Below are positions 36,201-47,096 of a stretch of 64,000 nt of DNA, in pieces; position 1 is the stretch's first letter, and each line of letters begins with the position of its first letter. A program made the position numbers and the translations under genes. The stretch is from Fallopia convolvulus (Eukaryota > Streptophyta > Magnoliopsida > Caryophyllales > Polygonaceae), in the NCBI GenBank assembly GCA_964016875.1, contig OZ024719.1, positions 68,705,224-68,769,223 on the forward strand, in the 5' to 3' direction. The notes under the pieces are model-generated. The model ran no database searches. It was given only the letters and a program-made list of their open reading frames with translations, and was not told where the DNA came from.

Positions 36201-36569
36201 GTTCCGGATCCCAGTCCAGACAATGAGCCCAAAACCTTCGCCAATCACAACAAATTTCCCATTGGGTCACTGCCATGAAATCGGAATTTAAGGTGTTATA
36301 CTCATAATGGTATATGGTCTTTGGTGCCTCGTCCTGAATTTACTAATATTGTTGGTTGTAAGTGGGCGTACATGCTTAAGTTAAAAGCAGATGGAAGTAT
36401 GGAACAATTGATCGTTATAAGGCTCGCTTGGTTGTTAAAGGCTACCGCCAGGAAGAAAGAGTTGACTACTTTGATACTTTCAGTCTCGTGGTTCGGCCAA
36501 CGACCATCCAGCTTGTTCTGACCATTACTCCCACCCTTAATTGGTCCATACCTCAGCTTGATAAAATGG
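33212..36569 (+). mobile_element. Decayed, 3'-truncated Copia element
   Basis: A short 5' LTR of about 163 bases (33212-33374, TGTTTAGTATC to GAGTTCCCA) is followed by the primer-binding site TGGTATCAGAG at 33382. Coding remnants follow in Copia order (see the next entry) and stop inside the reverse transcriptase at about 36565. No 3' LTR was found. Family differs from the Copia at 20.8-27.4 kb: the LTR is much shorter and the strand opposite. Confidence 0.8.
33451..36569 (+). pseudogene. Copia Gag-Pol remnants, many frameshifts
   Basis: Gag is recognisable at 33451-33700 (LHFPTFSFKLDRNNYSIWRS). Protease is at about 34558-34605 (TWYFDTGSTDHVTGD). Pre-integrase is near 34955 (HWHNRLGHLSY) and integrase at about 35113-35150 (RPFDLVYPDVWGPA) and 35425-35480 (MVERQNRTIQEKGLALLAQS). 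A Pro/Ser-rich linker is at 35860-36130. RT begins at 36322 (VPRPEFTNIVGCKWAY) and is lost after WSIPQLDK. The pieces lie in different frames; stops are frequent. The recognisable order is GAG-PR-INT-RT, which defines Copia. Confidence 0.8.
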
Positions 36570-38121
36570 GTTAATTATATGTGCAGTCTTAATAAAAGAG
36601 AACCCATTTTTCATGTTATTTTTGTTCCTGATTATATACTCCGTAGTAATTAATGTTTTAGCTGTTACCTGTTATACATTCATCATGTAGAAGCACATGT
36701 CTCTCAAGGACAAGGTACCTCTAATTTTGTCAGGTAGATTCAATTAACCATCTTTTCATGATCGAGAGTGATAACATTTCACTCAAATATTTTCTTTATA
36801 TTTTTCTCTAATTAATCCTTCTGAAAGCAATGTCTACCAAACCAACAATAACTTTGCCCAGATTTTATGTCAATATTTTAAGTATCATAACATATATGTT
36901 CTATTTTAAATAATTAACGTGTATGTAATGACGGTAAATGCATGTCAATTGCATGTTATTCTAATCTCACTAGCTATATACTATGTTGGGATTATCTACA
37001 TACAACTTATTATTTGGCATAACAGAGTGATTGGAAAAAGACTGGGAGATTTCGGACACATGTATATCATATGAGACAGATTTTTTTTTTTTAACTATTG
37101 AAAAAATGGTAACTTTTTATATTGGATACCTCTCTATATAAAAGTAGAAACAGTCACGTACATGTAGTGCCTCGTGCTTTATATGTTTTTTAACATTATG
37201 TATATAATTATTTGAAAAACAAAATTAATACGGAGTAACTCTTAGATTCGACGATTCGAATCTAAATTACCGATTTACGTACACGTAAAAGGGACAAAGT
37301 ACCTTACGATTTGATGATCAAATTAAGATAAGTGTCCAATTATTTAAAATCATGGAGTAATAAACACTAATTCTTTGTGATGGGAAAATATCTGTTACTA
37401 AGCCTATTTTAGGAAATTGAGTAAGGAGATAAGGAAAGATAAAATTATCAGGTAACAAGGAAATGACCCATAACTAGCTTCATTCCAATTCAAAAATATC
37501 ACAAACGAATTGATTTGGCTTTTTATATAGTTTTTGGCTGTATCTTATGCTTATTATATATAATTATAATGTTAGATATCAAGAATTTTAATTATTTTAT
37601 ATATAAGATTGAAATTCATCTTCTAACCCAAAAACTTAAGTTATTGGATAGGTTTCATTCTTCCTTAAATATATACTAGGGGTCTTTTATATCATGTAAT
37701 TCCTATGTGGGAATGCACTTTTATTCAATGTATAACATTTAGATTATTTCAGTATACACGAGTAACTGGTTCCTCCGGGATACATAGATCACTAGATCCT
37801 AAGAATTAAATATTGCTCTATATAATATGAATATAACTTGAAATTAACCAATCAATTAAGGAGAGTAGGAAACTCGAGACTTAATATTCAAATTCAGTTT
37901 AATTTCAATTTTCTAATCATGCAACTTCTACCAATATTAGAGCCGACTGAAACTAATAAATAGAAGGGGAAAAAAAATCCTTATTTTGCAACATATAAAC
38001 ACGGAAACCTTCGCTTTATTAACACACTTGTTTGTGTGTTCTATTGGAGTAGGTTTATATTACCAAAAAAAAGGTTATTATAAAAGTAATTTATTTAAAC
38101 CTTAAGGTAAATAGACAACAA
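36570..38121. other. AT-rich intergenic DNA
   Basis: No ORF above the track threshold and no recognised element. Ordinary intergenic sequence between the Copia remnant and the tRNA gene. Confidence 0.5.
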
Positions 38122-38195
38122 GGCCCATTAGCTCAGTTGGTTAGAGCGTCGTGCTAATAACGCGAAGGTCGCAGGTTCGAGACCTGCATGGGCCA
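38122..38195 (+). tRNA. tRNA-Ile (anticodon AAU)
   Basis: A 74-base cloverleaf folds cleanly. The acceptor stem pairs GGCCCAT with ATGGGCC and leaves A as discriminator. The D arm has TAGCTCAGTTGGTTAGAGC. The anticodon stem TCGTG/CGCGA holds the loop CTAATAA, giving AAT. The T arm is GCAGG/CCTGC with TTCGAGA. A box and B box (GGTTCGAGACC, 38174-38184) are intact, there is no intron, and a T run at 38197-38202 is a suitable Pol III terminator. CCA is not encoded. It has the nuclear type with A34, read as inosine; it is not an organelle copy. Confidence 0.97.
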
Positions 38196-39740
38196 ATTTT
38201 TTGCATACTCGGACAAGTAACAGTTTTCTTCCAAGGAATCCCATGAAATGCAGCACCGAATTTTACTTGCACACACGGCTTCAATATCCCCTTACTCTGA
38301 AATCGTTCTAAATCTGCGAAACTTTCACAAGCTGTTTGTGTGCCCATTCTCTTCTTCAAAGCCCTTGTTTTTACAACACTGGTTCCTATGATGTATGCCT
38401 ATGAGTTTTGGGCTTTTAATCACAATGATGTATACCTAGTTTAATATAAATTTGGATAAGAAAGCTGTGTTTATTTGTATTCTTCTGTTATTGGGCACTC
38501 TGAAGCAGTGGAGGGATGGGTCCGGATTAAAGATCTCATTGTTTTGGAGTAATCAAAGTTAAAAATCTACGAAAGAGGAGAAACAGGTGTTTGTTGAGAA
38601 TACCATTTTAGCTGTGAGTTTACCACTACTGACTGCCCACAATGGCAAGGGCTTTTTATGTTGATGAGTTATGTAAATGGACCAGAATCAATTTTCATCT
38701 GTTGAATTTTGAGTATTTATATAATTATATGTCCTCTCGGATATTTTCATTTGTTGAGTTCCTGTCTATAGTATGTAGCTTGGCATTTAATTTGTTTAGT
38801 ATTTGCTTGGCTGGGTTAGGTGAGAAGATGTTGCCTTATTAATTGCATATGGTATCTGGCTAAACAGCAAATGCAGAAAAATGCCTCAAGATTTCAGTCA
38901 GTTAGTGCTTGTACATTTGATGGTCTAGTAGAATTTAGAAACTTAAAGAGAAGAAGGAGCATCAGATGATTCAGATATTCTAAATGATGGATTTTTCTGC
39001 TAAGAGTGATTTGATTAGAAGTTAGAATACAAGTCTGGGTGTACAACTAGGATACTTGATTTGAAAAATGTGATGAGTGCTATAAATGATCTGTATAGTT
39101 TGTCCACAATTGCAATATGACACAGGGTGCTGATCAATTGTAGATTTCCACAGATTTGTGGATATTTTTGCATTTCTTGTAAGCAAATGCTTGTGGATTG
39201 GGAAAATCCGCATTGAGGTAAATAATGTGAGTTTTTTTTGGTGGAAATAATGTGAATTTTGCTACATAATGAATGTGCAATTTTACTCTGATGGAAAAAC
39301 TAAGATACACCCCTTTCTACCAACCTTGTGTTTGTTAAGGTTGACCATCAGCCGTGTACGCAGAGGTTGTACCGTTAGCCCAGCTATTTGGTTGTACCAG
39401 ACAGTTCATCGGCTGGATTTCATTTCAGAGTGTAGGCTACGATTGAAGGTGAGATGAAAAAATGGCATGACGTGAAGCAAAAGAAGATCTCATAGCTCTC
39501 CCCTTGCGTTCTATAGTCAAGACTCAAAGCGAGAGAAAATCGAATCCAGTGGAGGAGCCTGGAATTAATCGTCTATACACATGTAAGAATGTATGATATA
39601 GAATTGGTTTGTGTTTTGTTATAGTTGCTGGACGCGTGCAATCCATTGGAAGTTATTACATAAAATGTGAATAAACGTTGGGTCCTGCCTTGCTTCTGCC
39701 ACAGAAAACTTAATGCCAAGTAGAGGTAAAACTTTATATT
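38196..39740. other. Intergenic DNA, possible minor coding remnants
   Basis: Just after the tRNA, a minus-strand frame (38359-38200) has protein-like composition (TACESFADLERFQSKGILKP) but I do not recognise it and it runs into the tRNA. A GC-richer piece at 39340-39560 has no recognisable frame. No gene is called. Confidence 0.4.
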
Positions 39741-40598
39741 TGATACGATTCTAACCCAAGTAACACTCAAGATCGAACACAAATAAGCAAGAATAGTAAA
39801 AGAACAGTAAAGGACACCAGATCTGTTTACGCGGTTCGAGCTATGCTCTACATCCGCGGAGCCTCAGTGAGGAGACTCGTCTCAAATCCACTATCAATGA
39901 TCAAGTTCAAGAGAGGTTACAATCTCACACACAACAAGGCAAAGAAAGAAGTTCAGAAACTAAGAAACAACAGAGATCTAAGAAGAAGAAGAAAGATCTA
40001 GGGTTTCGGCCCCCTGGAAGGCTACTCAAGCTTCAAGGTGAAGCTTTGGAAGAACGCCACTGCAGATCTCAACGAGCTTGGATCGAAGTCTTCAACTCCG
40101 ATCTAGATCTCCACCGCCTGGCTCACCGGAGAATCGCTTCCTCCGACTTCGCTCTCTCTCTCTCTTTCTCTTTCCTTCTCTCTCTTTCTCTTGGAACTCT
40201 CTCGAAGCGCCGCTGGAGACTAGGGTTTCAGAATGAGCTCGCAAGCGAGCTTATCAACCTTTATATAGAAGCTCACACTCGGAACGCAGCGTTTTACTTA
40301 ACGCGGAGGAGAGAGAGCTCGAGCTGATTTGGGCCACCAACTTCGTTTTTGGGCCGATTCAATATTCGGAAAATAGTCCAAGTCCAAAGAGCATAAGCCC
40401 AAGCTCGAGTTGGTATCGAACTACCACCAAACCGGTTTGAACCGGGATGGATTGATCGATCCGGTTCAGCTACGAGCAACCCTTGAACCTAAGAACTAAA
40501 CCCGATTCCTGAACCTAGAATTTCTCTACCATTTAACTATGTGTGTATGCTATACCAAATCTCTATGTCACTTATACTTACATATATATTTCCTAACA
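39741..40598 (-). mobile_element. Solo LTR of the 20.8-kb Copia family
   Basis: An 858-base copy of the Copia LTR (TG at 39741, CCTAACA at its end) flanked by an exact 5-base target duplication ATATT (39736-39740 and 40599-40603). No internal sequence is present, so this is the product of recombination between the two LTRs of an inserted element. It differs from both LTRs of the full element at many positions, so it is a separate insertion. It lies about 320 bases upstream of the gene at 40918. Confidence 0.95.
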
Positions 40599-40668
40599 AT
40601 ATTCTTTTAAATTAGACACCTTTTTTTTTTGGTTATCTGAATTGAAATTTATAAAATTCTCGGGTTAG

Positions 40669-40729
40669 TTAATCAAACAATTAGCCAGGCAAAAAAAATC
40701 AAACAATTAGCCAGGCAAAAAAAATCATT
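40669..40729. repeat. Two-copy 28-bp tandem repeat
   Basis: AATCAAACAATTAGCCAGGC with an A run occurs twice in direct succession, about 190 bases upstream of the next gene's start codon. Confidence 0.85.
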
Positions 40730-40917
40730 TCTTTTTCTAGTTCGGTTTGTATTCTCGTAAGTTTTAAGCTGCTTATATGTGTCACTGTGGCAGCCCAAGA
40801 AGAGATGTCAATTCCTCACCACATACATCAAAATGTACCTTATCTTATCCATCCATACCTAAACAATAACAATTTCCCCAGAAAACTTTTCCTTCCAACT
40901 TTTGAGAGAAAAAAAAA

Positions 40918-41478
40918 ATGGCACTTTCATCTTCCCTCTCAACCAGATTGCCATTGTCATCGAAACCACCTCCACAATTGCCTTCATCTGGAGCTTCATT
41001 TGCCCAAAGGACGAGTCTTTTCCATTTCAAAGTCAGTGCAAAGCTAGGTAAGTATTGAAACTTAAAAAAGGAACAACTTTACCCTTGATTTTAATTTTGG
41101 TATTGATGAATGTTCTTGTTTTTTCTATTTCTGGGTTAATTGGGAATTGGGTTTGTTTTCAGGTGGAGGTGAAGCTGATTCAAAGAAAGGGAATGAGAAG
41201 AAGAAGTTCATCACCAGAGAGGAGGAGCCTCAACAGTGAGTTCTTCTTTCAAATCTAAATTTAGTTCCAGTTAATATACCAAAATTTGTCAAATGAGTGA
41301 GGATTATTAATCTGGTGTAACAAAAAATTGCAGGTATTGGCAGACGGCGGGAGAGCGGGAAGGGGAGAATCCGATGAAGACTCCCCTTCCTTACATTATC
41401 ATATTCGGAATGTCGACACCCTTTGTCATTTTGGCCATTGCTTTTGCTAATGGTTGGATCAAGGTTCCGATTCGATGA
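40918..41478 (+). CDS. Probable plastid-targeted single-pass membrane protein, 115 aa
   Basis: Three exons with GT-AG introns: 40918-41047, 41163-41235 and 41334-41478, giving 115 residues. The start is the first ATG after an A-rich leader. The N-terminus (MALSSSLSTRLPLSSKPPPQ) is rich in Ser, Thr and Pro with few acidic residues, as in a chloroplast transit peptide. A charged linker follows (EADSKKGNEKKKFITREEE). The C-terminus is NPMKTPLPYIIIFGMSTPF continuing through one hydrophobic helix to the end WIKVPIR. This is the architecture of small nuclear-encoded thylakoid or envelope proteins. I do not recognise the exact family and assign no function. A solo LTR lies just upstream. Confidence 0.8.
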
Positions 41479-42511
41479 TTCTTTATCATCATAATTCATA
41501 TGTGATTGTTATGAGCGGTATAGATACGATCATATGTATACTTTTTGCCAATTATATTTCACTGTGAGTGAGTTAGTAGAAACACCATTTGTTGTACTCG
41601 CCTTTGTTGTTCAATTGATGTATCTTTTATTTGTGCGTATCATATTGAGAGAAGAGTAGATATGGTTTTGAGCTTGCAAATTTTAGTTATGAGTTGAATT
41701 TGTGTTGGCCATAACACTTAAAGAGTACGTTGTCTGTGAAAGAGAGTTGTCTGTAGAAGCAAGCTAAAGTTACCATTGATATAAACAGAAAGAGAGTTGT
41801 CTGTGATTATGGTGATAATGCTAAGAGCATTTCTTTAGAGTTGCAAATGATGCTTAGATGGAAGAAATGTGAATGAGTTATATATCTTTTTCATCAATGT
41901 TGTGCTGTGCTTGCTTAACTCCGATGATATATCATCCTTGCCACTTTTGTGAGCATCTTTGCTGAGTTTTGCGTCATTCTTTTCAAGTTTCAATATGATC
42001 AGTTCCTTACTTCACAAGTGATATATATTGTAGCAATGGCTACTGAGTGTACTGATTATGAAATGCTTTTGCTTTTTATCACCTCAACTTTCAGCATCTT
42101 AAAAAAAAAATTGAGCCTGTCAAAAATATTGGGCCTGAAAAAGGCGGGCTAGAACCGTTCCTGGACTATTTAGCCCATGTCTCACACATTGACCTTAAAT
42201 ATATCCCGAAAAATCACCGTTGTAACATAATTAAAAAATGTTTACAATAACCTCTCTTTATAAAGTTCCAAAAACTACCCTTCAACTAAACATTTATTAT
42301 AAATCAAGCACTCTTTCAATCTCAACTTATAGCATGAAAAAAATACTCTAAACATAAATAAAAAAAATGTTTATATATCGTCAGTACATGCAATGACTTT
42401 GAAGAATTTTAATTGAAAGGTGATTTGAGGACCGAGTCTTAACTAATGAATAAATTTACTAGGGTGTTGCCCTCTTGCAGACCAAAAAAAATGCAAACTT
42501 TCATGTATAAA
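41479..42511. other. 3' UTR and intergenic DNA
   Basis: The first few hundred bases are probably the 3' UTR of the upstream gene. After 42100 the sequence is AT-rich. No other gene was recognised. Confidence 0.5.
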
Positions 42512-43919
42512 CTAGTGTTAGACCCGAACCATGTACGGATTACGACAAATTTAAATATTTTTATTAATTTTCCAACAATTTTTAATACTCAAAAATAATT
42601 CTGAAATGTAAAATGCTTGGGAAAAATCCAACACACAAAATATGTATATATAGCACAAAACATAATCGTGAATTCTTAGGAGGTAGTACTTTCAAATTTC
42701 TAATTATTATTTACCCATTAAAAAATACTTAATTAATATATTTCTTATTATATTTATTTATTTTGTAAATATGTTACTTGAAAATATAAAAAATGAATCT
42801 AAGATATGTATTTTGGTGCAATGAAAATTAACATAAATAGTTTTCTTTAGATAACTTCACATCGTTATTTTGAAGTAAAATTTATCATCCTAATATTTTG
42901 AATCGTTAAGAAAAAAATCATTATTAATAAATTAGTGTTGGTTAGATAACTTCAAAATATAATGTGTTAGATTGTTATAATGCTGAAATTTTTTGGATCA
43001 AATGTTTATTAAGAAAATAGTTTCTTTTAGTTAAGTTAAAATAATTATTTATATGAGGTTGTTATAATATAATGAAATATTTTTTTAATCAGATTTTCAT
43101 TAAAAATAATTTCTTTTAGATAACTTTATAATATTGATTTGTATCATATCATTAAAAAGATAAAATCTTCTTGGATCAAATTTTTATTTAAAAAAACCTA
43201 AATAGTTCTCTTTTGGGTCAAGTTTTTTTCTTGTTTAAATAATAAATTAAATTAAGTAATAAAAATAAAGAAAAAATAAACCGAAATGAGATTTATCAAA
43301 AAAGCATTTTGAATGAAAATTGTCTATGAGTAAAAATCACATGTTTACACTCTTAACTTGTTAAGAGATACAATGAAAAAAAATATAATCAGAGGTGAAT
43401 TGTCAAAAAATAAGATGAGATGAAAAAATTTCCACAAACTGGTATTTTTTTGAATTAATGGAAGATTATTATGGATATCTGAAAAAATCTTAAATACAAT
43501 TAGCCATGCACAAGTATAGATTCATTAAAAAAAAGAAGCAAATCCCCAAAAAACAAATTATCAAAAACCCTCGCTCAGCCCTTAACGAAAGTTTTTAGGG
43601 ATATATAGCAAGACAAAGAAGAAGAAGAATAGAGGATATGTTTTTAGATTTTTTTTCACCGGCGATTTCTATAAATCTGATGGAGATGTATTGCTATGAA
43701 GATGGAGAACGTAAAAATGGAGAGTTGTGGAGGTTTTATAGAAAGCTATAAAAGTTAATTAGAAGTTATAGCGGTTTTATAGATAGTGTGATTAGTGGGA
43801 TAATGGGTAATTTTTTAATAAACTTTTTTAAAACAATTATAATTTTAATCCACTCAGATGATGACACGTGGTTAAAATTTTTTTAAAGACTTGGGCTCTC
43901 CTTTATATTTATACTAGGA
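42512..43919 (-). mobile_element. Probable non-autonomous Helitron
   Basis: Read on the minus strand, the 5' end is A followed by TCCTAGTATAAATATAAAGG at 43919, continuing with GAGAGCCCAAGTC and an ACCACGTGTCATCAT block. The 3' end has an imperfect hairpin (CCGTACATGGTTCGGG), then TCTAACA, then CTAG at 42515-42512 followed by T. TC start, hairpin plus CTRR end and insertion between A and T fit Helitrons. The 1.4-kb interior is AT-rich with no Rep/helicase. The hairpin is degraded, so the call is moderate. Confidence 0.5.
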
Positions 43920-44754
43920 TAGATGTACGGCAAACTAAGCTATTTGTGACAATGTAACCTTATGTCTTTCATTGAGATTTTTTACAGAATATTAAAACCC
44001 TTTTTGGTTTTGGCAAACAATAGAATTCAAGATATCTTCTTAGAAAGTTAAAAAAAACTGGCGGATAATTCAGCTTACTTTTGGTCTTCTGCCCCAACGC
44101 ATTAATTCAAACCGAGGACCATATCATTCGTAATAAAATCAATAATGTGTAGCTATTGTTAGGCACATCATTATTGGAAAGATGGGCAATAAAATATAAA
44201 CTATATCATAAAGTGAGTATGAAAATGAATACAACGGGCTATGCAAAATCCATTACTTAATCAACGTTGGCTTACAAGATTTTGATTGGTACACCTACGC
44301 TCCCCAACCCATGGGTCTCTTTGTCTCTCTCTCTTTTCATGGATGCAATAAGGCAAATTGTTAGTTTATTGTCTTGTAATTTTTTATTTGCATTATCCTT
44401 ATTTTTAATTATAGTATGAACAAGTCATGGAGAATGGATTATAGTATTACACTATTATTACAGGCATGTGGAGTGACCTAAAAAAAAGTATTGAGAGGGT
44501 TCAAATTGAATCAAGTGATAATCTGCTTTGGGGATTGAACCTTTAAAAAATGTATAGTGAAATATTTTATTCTCCATCAATTGTATTTTGTAACAAAGGA
44601 CAATAAATTGAGAAGAAGATAACTGACAACGCCACCGCCCAAGCCACTCTCCAACGGCAACCGTGCTTTAGCAATTGGATATGAGGAGGCAACGCTGCTA
44701 AAATGCCCAACTGCAAATAAACAGACTCACTAGATACACTATTCAAAATTACTT
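43920..44754. other. AT-rich intergenic DNA
   Basis: No coding, RNA or mobile element was recognised. Confidence 0.5.
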
Positions 44755-45180
44755 TGCATTTTTTTATAAGTTACTTCAATAACAACGACTAAGCCAACCA
44801 TTAGGCTACCTGCAAATAACAAGACTAGTCTGAATTACCATCTGGTAGATGGTGATCTTGGATCAACAACAACAAAAAAAAAAAAAAAACCAAACTTAAT
44901 TATAACAAATTTTAAGCTTCAACTCTTTAAAAATTCAAAAATTTCGATCTTTAAATTTTCAATCTTCCATTCACCAAATCTCAACTCCAATAGAGGCGGA
45001 GATATGGAAAGGGAGAGTCAGATCTGGTCAAGGCGGCTCACGGCCTCGTCCCCAGGGACTCATCATAGGAGGCGACGATAGTTGCGATGTAGGGGGTGGA
45101 TTAAGGGACGGAGATGGGGAGAATCGGAGGAGCGGAGGACGTCATTGTCGGTGGAGAAGTTTTCAGATCTGAGAGAAATT
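44755..45180 (+). repeat. Dispersed repeat (GGCTACCTGCAAATAA type), copy 1
   Basis: The order TAGGCTACC(T)GCAAA, then ATC(T)GGTAGATGGT, GATCTTGGATCAACAACAAC, CCAAACTTAATTATAACAAA and TTTAAGCTTCAA is repeated at 54815-54990 in the same orientation. It includes an A run at 44875-44889. The segment 45000-45180 after it is GC-richer and resembles a gene leader on the minus strand. Element type is unknown. Confidence 0.6.
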
Positions 45181-45461
45181 TAGGGTCGGCTCCCTTTGGG
45201 AGCGTATTGTCTCAAAAATTATTTGGCATTTGAAAAAAAAAAAGAGAGAATAAGAGAAGGTATACGATGTATTAGACATTTTGATAGATGGAAAGGGTAA
45301 AAAAAAGCTCGGGCCGAGCAAACCGAAAAAATAAAATCCTAAGGAAGAAAAATCAAATGGCAAAGATGACACAGGAAACACTTCCCTTGGCTACATCACC
45401 CGTGACCACAATGCCAATGTCAATCCTGTAATGGTGGTAAAACGAGAATACAAGAAAAGAA

Positions 45462-45640
45462 TTAGTGTTGATGGCGAATGCTTTTACTATCAAGAAGGGT
45501 ATTCAATGGGTGGTCTGTGGTGTTTTTTCTCACCTTAAGATTGAAGGTGACAACTTCAGCCTCGTCAATTCCATCCGTAGCATTTACAGTTGTACTTGAG
45601 AGATTGAGATCATTTTCACGGGCATTTTGATAGAACTCCG
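45462..45640 (+). pseudogene. RNase H (RVT_3-type) fragment
   Basis: The frame MANAFTIKKGIQWVVCGVFS, then HLKIEGDNFSLVNSIRSIYS, then EIEIIF matches the second half of the RNase H domain at the end of plant LINE ORF2 and related proteins (compare IQIEGDNLQLVKAVLGD in the LINE at 5.4 kb). A stop sits where a Trp is expected before EIE. It is an isolated fragment without the other domains. Confidence 0.55.
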
Positions 45641-46121
45641 TAAATAATTAATAAACAAATATTACAATATATAGTTACATGTTTTGACCTAACGGGCCAT
45701 AAACAAAGCAAGAATATTAACAAGATAAGTACAAATATTTACTTAACTAAAATATCTCCAATAATTATAGTGTTGACACAACTCTCACGTCTTCAGGAAA
45801 GTAAAAAAGATGACGGACTTCATCACAAAACATAATTTTGGAAAAAAACCAAGTATTTTCTTTAACTTCTTCTCAGATTGCACTTGTTGATCTCTAGCCT
45901 TCAAGGTCTCATTCGTCTTAATATTCTATGGCAGTACATGTCCAAATAAATGGGTTCAAACAATAGGAGAATATGAGTTATGACACTAACATAGGTTAAA
46001 AGAATTAATAATAATGTTGTGCAGTCGAAAGAGTAAGCAAGCAAGAATCTTTGAAAGCACGATGAAACTCTAGGATAACCTTATATTTTTTGTTTCGGTT
46101 TTTTGGAATATATTGAATTGT

Positions 46122-46390
46122 GTAGGGCAGTAATCGAACCGAATTTTGAGTTGCTCAAACTCAGCTCGGTTAAAAACAGGCAAGCTTGAACGCGAGCTAT
46201 TTGAGCTTCGTTTATTAAATGATCACCGAGCTCGAGCTCGAGCTCAGCTCGTAAACCTCTCGTTTAGTTTATTTGTGAGACAAATCTGCAAACAACTCGT
46301 TTTCTTAATCAACTATACAAGCAAATGAAGCTAAAACTATTTTGAGAGAGACCACCAAAACTATGCAATGTAACATAAATTAGTTTGAGA
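46122..46390 (+). repeat. Dispersed GAGCTCGAGC-rich repeat, copy 2
   Basis: It follows the word order of the block at 3951-4250: GGGCAGTAATCGAACCGA, GAGTTGCTCAAACTCAGCTC, GCTTGAACGCGAGCT, ACCGAGCTCGAGCTCGAGCT, CTCTCGTTTAGTTTATTTG and ACCACCAAAACTATGCAA. The two copies share orientation and end at the same place, so they are members of one dispersed family. Confidence 0.7.
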
Positions 46391-47096
46391 GAGACAAAAA
46401 TAGTAGAATTTATTCATTAACGTATAATCTAGTTTTTATGAGCATATAATCAAATTTGCTCATAAAAAATTAAACTAGACTTAAAATTGTAATCTAAACT
46501 CAATGCATTTATTTTTTGAATCTTAAAATTACGATAAAAATCGACACGTTTATATAAACAATTAAGTTGAACAGAAATAAGATTCAACCAAGTAGAGTAG
46601 TGAACTTCTCAGGAATAATATAACCCTATTCATTTACAACCTACTCCGTGTTGAATTGGCTCCTCGCCGTGAAAAAATTCAGGTCGGCCAGCAAAATTCA
46701 GCCGTCGACTCAGATTTGGAGTTGGTCATAATAAGTTAATAAGTGGATAAATCGAGCAATAAAGAAAAATCACACTTTCCCATGTGATTTGACGTTTCCG
46801 ATTCCCCACTTTTTTGAGTTTTTTTTCCCCTGCCATCTAGTACTATTTGCAATAAACGTGACCCCATTAATGGCTGACTCATTTCTCCGTCATTCCCACT
46901 CACTCACTCCCTCGCGCCTTCTCCGCCATCTTCTCTCCTGCTTCTCTGTGGGCTACTCTTAATTTAAAACCGTGTTCTTCTGCAATACTCCCCCACATCC
47001 TACTTATATCTTCAACCCCCCTCACTTTTAGGCAATAAAGTTCAAACCTTTTTCTGCTTTCACAGCTCCTTCCTCACTCTTCCGCCTCTGAAATCA
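46391..47096. promoter_or_regulatory. Upstream region and 5' leader of the ACHT4-type gene
   Basis: The last 150-200 bases before the ATG are C/T-rich (CTCACTCACTCCCTCGCGCC and CTTCCTCACTCTTCCGCC), typical of plant 5' leaders with pyrimidine patches. No clear TATA box at a standard distance was seen. The more distal part is AT-rich. Confidence 0.4.

Noticed and set aside
38122..38195. tRNA as an organelle insertion
   Set aside because: The AAU anticodon and intact A/B boxes are of nuclear type, and no organelle flanks are present.
38141..38359. 72-residue ORF overlapping the tRNA
   Set aside because: Its C-terminal part is the antisense of the tRNA gene and the rest is unrecognised.
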